From: Salinirubellus salinus
GTDB taxonomy: Archaea > Halobacteriota > Halobacteria > Halobacteriales > Haloarculaceae
Direction: 5' to 3'
Length of the DNA: 64,000 nt
Assembly: GCF_025231485.1 (NCBI RefSeq)
Contig: NZ_CP104003.1
Coordinates: forward strand, 3,286,001-3,350,000
In this document: piece after piece, positions 16,666-24,019 of the stretch
Position numbering within the stretch: the first letter of the stretch is position 1
Layout: every line of letters begins with the position of its first letter
The notes under the pieces: generated by a model
What the model was told of the DNA's origin: nothing
The model's input: the letters and a program-made list of their open reading frames with translations, nothing else
The model's database searches: none
Position numbers and translations under genes: made by a program

Positions 16666-17163
16666 ATGGTCGAGGTACTCCTCGTCAGCGACTCGCACGT
16701 CCCCTCGCGCGAACCGGCCATCCCGGAGTGGGTGCTCGAACGCATCGAGGCCGCGCCGTACACCGTCCACGCGGGCGACTTCGACAGCCCCGAGGCGCTC
16801 GCGACGGTCCGCGAGGCCGCGAACGACCTCACCGCGGTCCGGGGGAACATCGACCCCGCGGACATCGGGTTGCCGGACGTGGCGACGCTCGACGTCGAGG
16901 GCGTCCGATTCGTCGTCACGCACGGTACGGGACCGATAGAGAACTACCGCGAACGCGTGGCCGGCATCGTCGCCGACCACGCGGCCGACGGCCCGACCGT
17001 CGGCGTCTCGGGCCACACCCACCAGCCGATGGACGAGACCGTCGACGGCTACCGCCTGCTCAACCCCGGGTCGTGCACGGGCGCGGACCCGGCGCCGGGG
17101 ACGAGCGTGATGCGCGCGAGCGTCGAGGCGGGGGAACTGACGGTCGAACGCCAGGAGGGGTGA
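16666..17163 (+). CDS. Metallophosphoesterase, YfcE/MJ0936 type
   Basis: The 165-aa calcineurin-like phosphodiesterase has the metal ligands in order: SDSH (residues 8-11), HAGDFD, a GNID motif, then HGTG and GHTHQP near residues 121-126. Length and motif spacing match the small YfcE/MJ0936 group, Mn/Ni-dependent phosphodiesterases with unknown natural substrates. The gene lies 56 bp from the divergent Nudix fusion and 112 bp before aconitase, which has its own promoter. Confidence 0.9.
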   Translation: MVEVLLVSDSHVPSREPAIPEWVLERIEAAPYTVHAGDFDSPEALATVREAANDLTAVRGNIDPADIGLPDVATLDVEGVRFVVTHGTGPIENYRERVAGIVADHAADGPTVGVSGHTHQPMDETVDGYRLLNPGSCTGADPAPGTSVMRASVEAGELTVERQEG

Positions 17164-17241
17164 CGCGAGGGCGCCGGCGCGGAGCAATACTTGCCACGGC
17201 TAGCGGTTCTGTGCGGCCTCGGGGAGCCCTGACACGCCGGA

Positions 17242-17247
17242 TTTATA
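17242..17247 (+). promoter_or_regulatory. TATA box of aconitase
   Basis: TTTATA (in GGATTTATATCG) lies 33 nt before the ATG at 17275, giving a very short or absent leader. Confidence 0.6.
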
Positions 17248-17274
17248 TCGCAGGACCAACCACGTTCGGACGAT

Positions 17275-19248
17275 ATGGGACAGACGCTTACGGAGAAAAT
17301 CCTCTCTGACCACCTCGTCGACGGGGAACTCGAGACGGGGGAGGAGATCGGTATCGAGATCGACCAGGTGCTCACGCAGGACACCACCGGCACGCTCGTC
17401 TGGCTCCAGTTCGAGGCGCTCGAACTCGACGAGGTCCAGACGGAGATCGCGGCGCAGTACTGCGACCACCAGACCTACCAGTTCGACTTCAAGAACACGG
17501 ACGACCACCGCTTCCTCCGCTCGGCCGCGGGGACGTTCGGTGCCCACTTCTCGCGCCCCGGCAACGGCATCTGTCACAACGTCCACAAGGAGAACTTCGC
17601 CGCGCCCGGCAAGACGCTCCTCGGTTCGGACAGCCACACGCCGACGCCCGGTGGGCTCGGCCAGCTCGCCATCGGTGCCGGCGGCCTCGACGTCGCCGTC
17701 GCGATGGGTGGCGGTGCGTACTACATCGAGATGCCCGAGGTCGTCAACGTCCACCTCGAGGGCGAACTCCCCGAGTGGGCCTCCGCGAAGGACGTCGCGC
17801 TCGAGATGCTCCGTCGCCTCTCCGTGAAGGGTGGCGTCGGCAAGATCTTCGAGTACACCGGCCCCGGTGTCGAGAACCTGACCGTCCCGGAACGGACGAC
17901 CATCACCAACCTCGGCACGGAGCTGGGTGCGACCACCTCCATCTTCCCGACCGACGAGAAGACCGAGGACTACCTCGCCCGGCAGGGCCGCGAGGACGTC
18001 TACCAGGAGCTCACCCCGGACGAGGACGCCGAGTACGACGACCAGCTCACCATCGACCTCTCGGATCTCGAGCCGCTCATCGCGAAGCCGTCGATGCCCG
18101 ACAACGTCGTGCCCGTCCGCGAGGTCGCCGGCACGTCCGTCGAGCAGGTCATGATCGGCTCCTGTACCAACGGTGGGTACGAGGACATCCTGCCCTCCGC
18201 GAAGATGCTCGAGGGCCGCGAGGTCGACAAGAAGACGGAGATGATCATCGCGCCCGGTTCGAAGCAGGCCTCCGAGATCCTCGCCCGTCAGGGCTGGACC
18301 GCGGAGCTGATGGCTGCCGGCGTGAACTTCTCCGAGGCGACGTGTGGTGCCTGTATCGGTATCGGCCACGTTCCCGCCTCCGACTCGGTCTCGCTGCGCA
18401 CTTTCAACCGCAACTTCGAGGGCCGCTCCGGCATCGAGGACGACAACGTCTACCTCTGCTCGCCGGAGGTCGCCACCGCGGCCGCCATCGCGGGCGAGAT
18501 TGTCGACCCGCGTGACCTCGCCGACGAACTCGGCGACATGGAGGCGCCGGGCGTCGAACTCCCGGACAAGTACGACGGCGCCAAGACCGACCTCATCGCG
18601 CCGGACGAGGCCGTCGACGACGACCTCGTCAAGGGTCCGAACATCGGCGACGTCCCGCTGAAGGACGAACTCGAGGCCACGCTGGAGGGACCGGCCCTCC
18701 TCAAGATGGAGGACAACATCACGACCGACCACATCATCCCGGCGACGCAGGACATCCTGATGTACCGGTCGAACATCCCGAAGCTCTCGGAGTTCACGCT
18801 CTCGCGCGTCGACGACACGTTCGCGCAGCGCTCGCTCGACTCCGACGGTGGCTTCCTCGTCGCCGGCGAGAACTACGGCCAGGGCTCCTCGCGTGAGCAC
18901 GCCGCCCTGTGTCCGATGTTCCTCGGCATCCAGGGCGTCTTCGCCCAGTCGTTCGCCCGCATCCACAAGGCGAACCTGTTCAACTTCGGGCTCATCCCGC
19001 TCACCATCGACGAGGAGACCTACGAGCAGTTCGAGCAGGGCGACGACATCGAGATCGTCGACGACGTCGCCGAGGCCGTCCGCTCCGGTCAGGAGGAGTT
19101 CACGGTCCGTGTGAACGACGACTGGGAGTTCACGGCCCACCTCGACGCCTCCGAGCGCGAGCGCGAGATCCTCGCCGACGGTGGCAAGCTCCCCCACACG
19201 AAGAAGAAGGCAGAGGGCGGTAGCGGCGCGGCCCCCGCCGACGACTGA
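17275..19248 (+). CDS. Aconitate hydratase
   Basis: This cytosolic 4Fe-4S enzyme converts citrate to isocitrate in the citric acid cycle. The 657-aa protein shows the aconitase order: an N-terminal substrate segment (DHQTYQFDFKNTDDHRFL), a GSDSHTPTPGGLG motif, cluster Cys ligands in GSCTNGGYED and in ATCGACIGIG, a linker, and the C-terminal swivel domain with GENYGQGSSREHAALCP. Length fits the monomeric archaeal form. The acidic composition is typical of haloarchaea. The ATG follows the TATA box closely. The TGA is followed by GC-rich inverted repeats at about 19260-19286. Confidence 0.96.
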   Translation: MGQTLTEKILSDHLVDGELETGEEIGIEIDQVLTQDTTGTLVWLQFEALELDEVQTEIAAQYCDHQTYQFDFKNTDDHRFLRSAAGTFGAHFSRPGNGICHNVHKENFAAPGKTLLGSDSHTPTPGGLGQLAIGAGGLDVAVAMGGGAYYIEMPEVVNVHLEGELPEWASAKDVALEMLRRLSVKGGVGKIFEYTGPGVENLTVPERTTITNLGTELGATTSIFPTDEKTEDYLARQGREDVYQELTPDEDAEYDDQLTIDLSDLEPLIAKPSMPDNVVPVREVAGTSVEQVMIGSCTNGGYEDILPSAKMLEGREVDKKTEMIIAPGSKQASEILARQGWTAELMAAGVNFSEATCGACIGIGHVPASDSVSLRTFNRNFEGRSGIEDDNVYLCSPEVATAAAIAGEIVDPRDLADELGDMEAPGVELPDKYDGAKTDLIAPDEAVDDDLVKGPNIGDVPLKDELEATLEGPALLKMEDNITTDHIIPATQDILMYRSNIPKLSEFTLSRVDDTFAQRSLDSDGGFLVAGENYGQGSSREHAALCPMFLGIQGVFAQSFARIHKANLFNFGLIPLTIDEETYEQFEQGDDIEIVDDVAEAVRSGQEEFTVRVNDDWEFTAHLDASEREREILADGGKLPHTKKKAEGGSGAAPADD

Positions 19249-19603
19249 AGCCACGAAAGCGCCGCTCGCTGACGCTCGCGGCGGGTGAGCGGTCCCTCGG
19301 ACCACGACACCCGTCGGGGCTCGTTCCGCTGGCGGTGAGTGCGCTCGTCCGAACCACACACTTCTCACTTCTCTTGCGGCCGACAGCCCCAGCGCCGCGT
19401 GGCCGCGTGCCTCGGCTCGGTGGCAACATCTCCGGCGCGGGGCAGTACGTGTGGATGAACGGTCCGAAATCGAGCGCGAGCGCGGCCGCTCTGCGGTCGG
19501 TGTCTCCCAAAAGCGGGGTGGGGGGTGGGGATGCACCCGAATTGGGTGCGACTGAACGTAGCGGACCCGACAATATGAACCTTGTGGCCCGCTCACCCCA
19601 CGT
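19249..19603. other. Intergenic region with no convincing gene
   Basis: Between aconitase and the RimI promoter area there is a GC-rich inverted repeat just after the aconitase stop codon, then G-rich DNA. An open frame at 19335-19607 was examined. It has unusual composition for this genome, with no family match or hydrophobic pattern, and is not called. Confidence 0.6.
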
Positions 19604-19651
19604 TTAATCGGTGGTTGAAACGCTGAAATCAGGTCTTTAACGGCCGATTAA
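19604..19651. promoter_or_regulatory. Inverted repeat upstream of rimI
   Basis: TTAATCGG (19604-19611) and CCGATTAA (19644-19651) are perfect inverted arms around a 32-nt AT-rich core that contains TTTAA. The element ends 33 bp before the ATG. It could be an operator over the promoter or a stem in a leader RNA. The role is inferred from position only. Confidence 0.4.
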
Positions 19652-19683
19652 GCCCGTCGAGCGGACCTGTGGGCGGTACACAT

Positions 19684-20175
19684 ATGTCCACCCAGTGGCA
19701 AGGGGCGGGCGTGACAGTCACCCCACCACGGGCCTCGCCACAGGTGCGCCCGGCCAGTCGCGCCGACCTGCTCGAGGTGTTCCGCATCGAGCAGGCCGCG
19801 TTCCCCCAGCCCTGGCCCTACGGCGCGTTCGAGGGGTTCCTCGGGCAGGAGGGGTTCCTCGTCGCCGCGGACGACACCGGCGTGGTGGGCTACGTCGTCG
19901 CCGACACCGTCCCGAACCACGGCCGCCCGCTCGGGCACGTGAAGGACATCGCGGTCCACCCGGACCGACGTGGGGAGGGGCTCGGTGCGACGCTCCTCGA
20001 GCGCGCACTCGAGGTGCTCCGGGCGGCCGACGCCTCGCGCGTGAAACTGGAGGTGCGCGCGAGCAACGAGGCGGCCATCCACCTCTACCGCCAGTTCGGC
20101 TTCAGGCACCACCACACCGTCCCGCGCTACTACGACGACGGCGAGGACGCACTCGTGATGGTGCGGTCGTTCTGA
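19684..20175 (+). CDS. rimI: Ribosomal-protein-alanine-type N-acetyltransferase (RimI-like)
   Basis: The 163-aa GNAT-fold acetyltransferase has the acetyl-CoA-binding motif A (VKDIAVHPDRRGEGLGATLL), motif B with ASNEAAIHLYRQFGF, and an AAFPQPWPYGAF N-terminal segment typical of RimI. It uses acetyl-CoA to acetylate protein N-termini, and archaeal RimI-like enzymes act broadly as NAT (ArdA-like) enzymes. The ATG at 19684 was chosen. A GTG at 19711 (TVTPPRASPQVRP) is also possible and would remove nine residues. Confidence 0.88.
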   Translation: MSTQWQGAGVTVTPPRASPQVRPASRADLLEVFRIEQAAFPQPWPYGAFEGFLGQEGFLVAADDTGVVGYVVADTVPNHGRPLGHVKDIAVHPDRRGEGLGATLLERALEVLRAADASRVKLEVRASNEAAIHLYRQFGFRHHHTVPRYYDDGEDALVMVRSF

Positions 20176-20252
20176 GCGAGGTGCGACCGTGTGCCGTGTG
20201 GACACTCCTAAACGGCCGCATCGTCCGCCCTCGGCCCCGCTCGGGGTGAATC

Positions 20253-20258
20253 TTTATA
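20253..20258 (+). promoter_or_regulatory. TATA box of the small winged-helix gene
   Basis: TTTATA (within AATCTTTATACAG) lies 34 nt before the ATG at 20287. Confidence 0.55.
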
Positions 20259-20286
20259 CAGTCGGCACCCGTCTTATGAGGTACCG

Positions 20287-20568
20287 ATGGCTGAATCCAC
20301 CGCGGAGGACATCTCGGACCTTCCGCCGAGCGCGAAACTGGTTTTCAAAGTGCTCGAATACAACGGACCCATGACCCAGAAGGGGATCGTACAGGAGTCG
20401 ATGCTGTCGGCTCGGACGGTTCGCTACGCGCTCGAGCGACTCGAGAACATCGACGTGGTCGTCGAGGACGTCTACTTCGCCGACGCGAGGCAGAACCTCT
20501 ACGAGATCACGACGGAGTCGCCGGTCGAGGCGGACGGAGCCGACAGTCCGGCGGCCGCCGACGACTAA
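20287..20568 (+). CDS. Small MarR-type winged-helix protein
   Basis: The 93-aa protein consists almost wholly of one winged helix: LPPSAKLVFKVLEYNGPMTQ, then the recognition part ESMLSARTVRYALERLEN, a DVYFADARQNLYEI wing and an acidic Ala/Asp tail. Closely similar single-domain proteins are common in haloarchaea as presumed transcription factors. No target is known. A strong hairpin after the stop codon probably ends the transcript. Confidence 0.85.
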   Translation: MAESTAEDISDLPPSAKLVFKVLEYNGPMTQKGIVQESMLSARTVRYALERLENIDVVVEDVYFADARQNLYEITTESPVEADGADSPAAADD

Positions 20569-20601
20569 CGACCACCTTTCACCCACCACTCTTTGCACCT
20601 C

Positions 20602-20624
20602 GCGCGGCAGCTCTGCTGCCGCGC
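20602..20624 (+). terminator. Perfect 9-bp hairpin after the winged-helix gene
   Basis: GCGCGGCAG and CTGCCGCGC pair perfectly around a CTCTG loop, 34 nt past the stop codon, with an A-rich stretch (caaaaac) after it on the plus strand. Termination is inferred. It also faces the end of the convergent tRNA gene. Confidence 0.45.
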
Positions 20625-20771
20625 TCGGGCAAAAACGTGGGGGAAAACGCTCCTCGCTCCAGTGGCTTCGCTGCGCTCGGCCGTCGTCGCTCGGCGTATA
20701 CTCGGAGCGAGGCTCGGTGGTGTCGGTCCAGCATCCGTGAGCGAGCGCCTCGGGAGGTGAAAACGTGGTAT

Positions 20772-20844
20772 GGGGCCGCCCGGAGTCGAACCGGGGACCT
20801 CGTCCTTGTAAGGGACGCGTCATAACCAACTAGACCACGGCCCC
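20772..20844 (-). tRNA. tRNA-Val (anticodon UAC)
   Basis: The minus strand folds as a complete cloverleaf. The acceptor GGGGCCG pairs with CGGCCCC, and the discriminator base is A. The D-arm contains TAGTTGGTTA. The anticodon stem CGTCC/GGACG closes the loop CTTACAA with anticodon TAC, and the T-arm is CCCGG-TTCGACT-CCGGG. CCA is not encoded, and no intron is seen. Confidence 0.95.
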
Positions 20845-20878
20845 GCGTCCGGAACGAACGGGCCGACCGGGATACCCC

Positions 20879-22102
20879 TTACGTTCCACGACGTGGGTCG
20901 ACCAGTTCCTCGACGGTGTCGCCGAAGAGACTGATGCAGACGACGGTGAGCGCCAGCGCCAGCGCCGGGACGGCCGAGACCCACCAGATGCCGAGGAGTC
21001 GCGCCAGTGTCTGCCCGGAGATGCCGTCGGCGACGAGCGTCCCCCACGAGGTGACCTGCGGCGCGCCCAGCCCGAGATAGGAGAGTGCGGCCTCCGTGAG
21101 GACGAGCGTGGCGACGCGGTTGGCCGTCGTCGCGACGATGGTGGCCCCGACGTTCGGGAGGACGTGTCGGCGGGCGATCCAGCGGCGGGACCCGCCCGCC
21201 GCCTCGCTGGCGGCGACGTAGAGCGACTCGCGGCGCTGGAGGACCGCCGACCGGACCGCGCGGGCCACACCCGCCCACCCGAGCAGTCCGAACATCGCGA
21301 CGAGCAGGAGCATGTCACCGCCCTCACCGAGGACGAACCGGACGACGACGTACGCGACGAACGGGGGGATGGTCCCGACGGCGTCCGTGAGGCCCATCAG
21401 CAGTTCGTCGGCGAGGCCGCCGAGGTAGGCCGCGGTCGTCCCGACCGTGACGGCGACAGGGACGATGATGGCGGTGGTCACCACCGCGAGTTCGAACGCG
21501 ACGCGCGTGCCGACGAGGACGTAGTTCAGCACGTCGTGGCCCTCGAACGTGGTCCCGAGCGGGTGCTGGAGGCTCCCCAGACAGCGCCCCTCGACGACCG
21601 GCCCCACGCAGGAGTAGACCCTGGCGGCGTCGACGCCGAACCCGACCGGTGGCTGGTAGCTGGCCGCGGGGCGGACGACCGGGTCACCGACGACGAGCGG
21701 GGCCACCGCGCCGACCAGCAGGAACGTCCCGACGCCGACGACAGAGAGGAGCCCGACCGGCCGGCACCGGAGCCGCGTCGCGTACTCACCCAGCCGGCGT
21801 CCGTCGACGAGCGTCACGCCGAGATAGCACGCCACGATCCCGGCGAACGTCATCGCCCAGTCGATTCGCGAGAACGGGCGCAAGAGACCGTCGAGCGTCT
21901 CCAGTCCCCCTACCGCGTCGTCGAACGGGAACCCCGCCCAGGTCCACGCGAACGCCAGCGTGAGCAGAACTGTCACGCCGACGAAGGCGAGCGTGCCGAC
22001 GCCCGGGCGTGCCGGGCCGGCGTCGAGCGACTCCCAGTCGACGTCGTGGAAACTGCCGCTCGTCAGGGTGGCGTCCACGTCCCCGGACCCGTCGGCAGAC
22101 AC
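20879..22102 (-). CDS. ABC transporter permease, DppC type
   Basis: The 407-aa inner-membrane permease belongs to the peptide/nickel (Dpp/Opp) class. It has two N-terminal helices, a large extracytoplasmic loop that includes VYSCVGPVVEGRC, then the permease core with the ATPase-contacting EAA loop (SEAAGGSRRWIARRHVLPN) near residue 305. It starts 181 bp from a divergent DppB-type gene, and the two should form one heterodimeric pore. No ATPase or substrate-binding gene is adjacent, so the partner subunits must be elsewhere or the pair is orphan. Confidence 0.88.
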   Translation of the reverse strand: MSADGSGDVDATLTSGSFHDVDWESLDAGPARPGVGTLAFVGVTVLLTLAFAWTWAGFPFDDAVGGLETLDGLLRPFSRIDWAMTFAGIVACYLGVTLVDGRRLGEYATRLRCRPVGLLSVVGVGTFLLVGAVAPLVVGDPVVRPAASYQPPVGFGVDAARVYSCVGPVVEGRCLGSLQHPLGTTFEGHDVLNYVLVGTRVAFELAVVTTAIIVPVAVTVGTTAAYLGGLADELLMGLTDAVGTIPPFVAYVVVRFVLGEGGDMLLLVAMFGLLGWAGVARAVRSAVLQRRESLYVAASEAAGGSRRWIARRHVLPNVGATIVATTANRVATLVLTEAALSYLGLGAPQVTSWGTLVADGISGQTLARLLGIWWVSAVPALALALTVVCISLFGDTVEELVDPRRGT

Positions 22103-22283
22103 GCTGGGTGGTTGCGGACGGCACGGAGATAAGGCCGAGGGAGGCTAAAATCTGGACTTCGGCAAAACGATTTGTCCACGCGAGCCGACCACCTCGCCCG
22201 ACGGTGCACGGGATCAGACGCACGACCCGGACCGGGGTTCGGACGCGGGATTCGAGACGGTCACCGCGGGCCGGTGGGCGGCG

Positions 22284-23240
22284 GTGGTGAGTCGTGGCTA
22301 CGCGCTCCGGCGTGTCGGCTGGGGCGTGGCGACCATCTACCTCGTCCTCTCGCTGACGTTCGCGCTCGTCGCGTTCACGCCGGACCCGAACGCCGCGCTG
22401 GTCGGGTTCGCGGCCGCCGTGGAGGGCGGGTCGGCCGAGGAGGCGATGAGCGCCTACCGCGCGGCCCGTGACCTGAACACGCCCGTCGTCCAGCGGTACG
22501 TCGGGTTCCTCGTCGACCTGAGCACGCTCCGCCTCGGCGTGTCGCTGGACTCGGGACGGCCGGTCGCGACGATGGTGGGAGCGTCGGGGCTGGTCTCGCT
22601 GGCGTACGTCCTCCCGGCCGTCGTCGTCTCCACCGTCGTGGGGAGCGCGGTCGGTGTCTACACGACGGTCCGTGACTCGCCGGTGCTGGACCGACTGGTC
22701 GCCGTGGCGAGTTACGGGGCGCTCGGGGTCCCGAACTTCTACCTCGCGGCGCTGGCGCTGGCCGTCGGGACGGCGCTGGGTCTCGACCTGCGGGCCTCGC
22801 CGACCGCGCCGACCACGGCGGTACCGCTTCGGACGCTCGTGCTCGCGGCGGCCGTGCTGACGACGACCCTGCTGGCCGCCCAGTTGCGCTACGTCCGCGG
22901 CGAGACGGCCAGCCGAGCCAGCATGACGTTCGTCCGGACGGTGCGGGCGACGGGAGCCGGCCGGCTCCGGGTGGCCCGCCACCTGCTCCGGGTCGCGGCG
23001 CTCCCCCTGCTCTCGCTGTTCGCGGCGGAACTGCTCGGGGTCCTGTTCGTCGGGACGTTCGTCGTCGAGGCGGTGCTCGGGGTGCCGGGGCTGGGGACGC
23101 TCCTGCTCGACGCGCTGGACACGCGCGACGTGCCGGTGGTCGTGGGCGCGTCGCTCGCGTTCGTCGTCGTCGCCATCGTCGTCACCGTGGCACAGGACCT
23201 CCTGCGAGAGTCACTGGACCCACGGACGGGCGAGGAGTGA
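22284..23240 (+). CDS. ABC transporter permease, DppB type
   Basis: The 318-aa permease with six predicted helices has an N-terminal first helix (VGWGVATIYLVLSLTFALV), a long external loop, the GVPNFYLAALAL segment typical of DppB, and an EAA-like loop (VRATGAGRLRVARHLLRV) near residue 228. Two GTGs (22284, 22287) are possible starts and no ATG is suitable. It is transcribed away from the DppC-type gene, an uncommon arrangement because Dpp permeases normally lie in one operon. Confidence 0.86.
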   Translation: MVSRGYALRRVGWGVATIYLVLSLTFALVAFTPDPNAALVGFAAAVEGGSAEEAMSAYRAARDLNTPVVQRYVGFLVDLSTLRLGVSLDSGRPVATMVGASGLVSLAYVLPAVVVSTVVGSAVGVYTTVRDSPVLDRLVAVASYGALGVPNFYLAALALAVGTALGLDLRASPTAPTTAVPLRTLVLAAAVLTTTLLAAQLRYVRGETASRASMTFVRTVRATGAGRLRVARHLLRVAALPLLSLFAAELLGVLFVGTFVVEAVLGVPGLGTLLLDALDTRDVPVVVGASLAFVVVAIVVTVAQDLLRESLDPRTGEE

Positions 23241-23296
23241 CGGGAGCGACCGCCGTCGCCCGGAACCCTTAGGCCCGCCCGGTCCCGATTCGAACC

Positions 23297-23923
23297 GTGA
23301 ACCGGACGGGAATCGCGTTCGTCGCGGTCGTCGTCGTCGGCACCCTCGGCCTCCTCTGGGTGAGCGGCGCGTTCGTCCCGTACACCGCCGGGCCGGGCTA
23401 CCAGCCCGACGTGTCGCCGTCGCCGTCGCCGTCGCCCGCCGCCGCGGGCGGGGGGACGCCCACGGGCGACACCGGCACCGACGCAGGTGCGGCCTCCCCC
23501 ACCGCGAGTCCGACGCCCTCGCGCTACGAGCACGTGACCGTGACCGTCTACGACGCGAACGGGACCGTCCTCGGCGAGGTGCGTGCGGCCGTCGCGGACA
23601 CCCCCGAGAAGCGCTACACCGGTCTCTCGGACACCGAGTTCCTCCCCGAGGACGGTGGGATGCTGTTCACCTACGGCAGCGAGGGGAACCACACCTACGT
23701 GATGCGCGAGATGGACTTCGGGCTCGACATCGTCTACGTCGGGAGCGACGGGACCATCCGGACCATCCACCACGCGCCCGAACCGCCCGAGGGCGAGGAC
23801 GGCAACGACTACCGCTACCCCGGCCGGGGGCAGTACGTGCTCGAGGTGAACCTGAACTGGACGACACGCAACGGCGTCGAGGAGGGTGACCGCGTCGAGA
23901 TAGCCGGACTCGACGACACCTGA
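23297..23923 (+). CDS. DUF192 domain protein, membrane anchored
   Basis: The 208-aa protein has an N-terminal anchor helix (GIAFVAVVVVGTLGLLWVSG), a Ser/Pro/Gly/Thr-rich linker with SPSPSPSP (residues 38-75), and a DUF192 domain that includes VADTPEKRYTGLSDTEFL and MREMDFGLDIVYVGSDG. DUF192 proteins are secreted or surface beta-barrel-like proteins with no proven role. The GTG start lies 56 bp after the DppB-type gene and could be in the same transcript. Confidence 0.88.
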   Translation: MNRTGIAFVAVVVVGTLGLLWVSGAFVPYTAGPGYQPDVSPSPSPSPAAAGGGTPTGDTGTDAGAASPTASPTPSRYEHVTVTVYDANGTVLGEVRAAVADTPEKRYTGLSDTEFLPEDGGMLFTYGSEGNHTYVMREMDFGLDIVYVGSDGTIRTIHHAPEPPEGEDGNDYRYPGRGQYVLEVNLNWTTRNGVEEGDRVEIAGLDDT

Positions 23924-23967
23924 ACCGGGCGCGCGGACGCCCGGGCTGGTCGTGTCACTGTGATAAC

Positions 23968-23973
23968 TTATAT
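23968..23973 (+). promoter_or_regulatory. TATA box of the ABC exporter
   Basis: TTATAT (in ATAACTTATATCG) lies 52 nt before the ATG at 24020. The transcript should start near 24000, with a leader of about 20 nt. This argues against the earlier in-frame ATG at 23960. Confidence 0.5.
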
Positions 23974-24019
23974 CGAGTTTAGGGAACCCTTTTGCGGACG
24001 ACCACCGAACGTTTGGGCG

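Noticed and set aside
17200-19596. Minus-strand open frame opposite aconitase
   Set aside because: The plus strand encodes a complete aconitase; the antisense product has shadow composition.
19335-19607. 90-aa open frame between aconitase and rimI
   Set aside because: No family pattern, composition unlike the neighbours, and it ends where the promoter-like inverted repeat begins.
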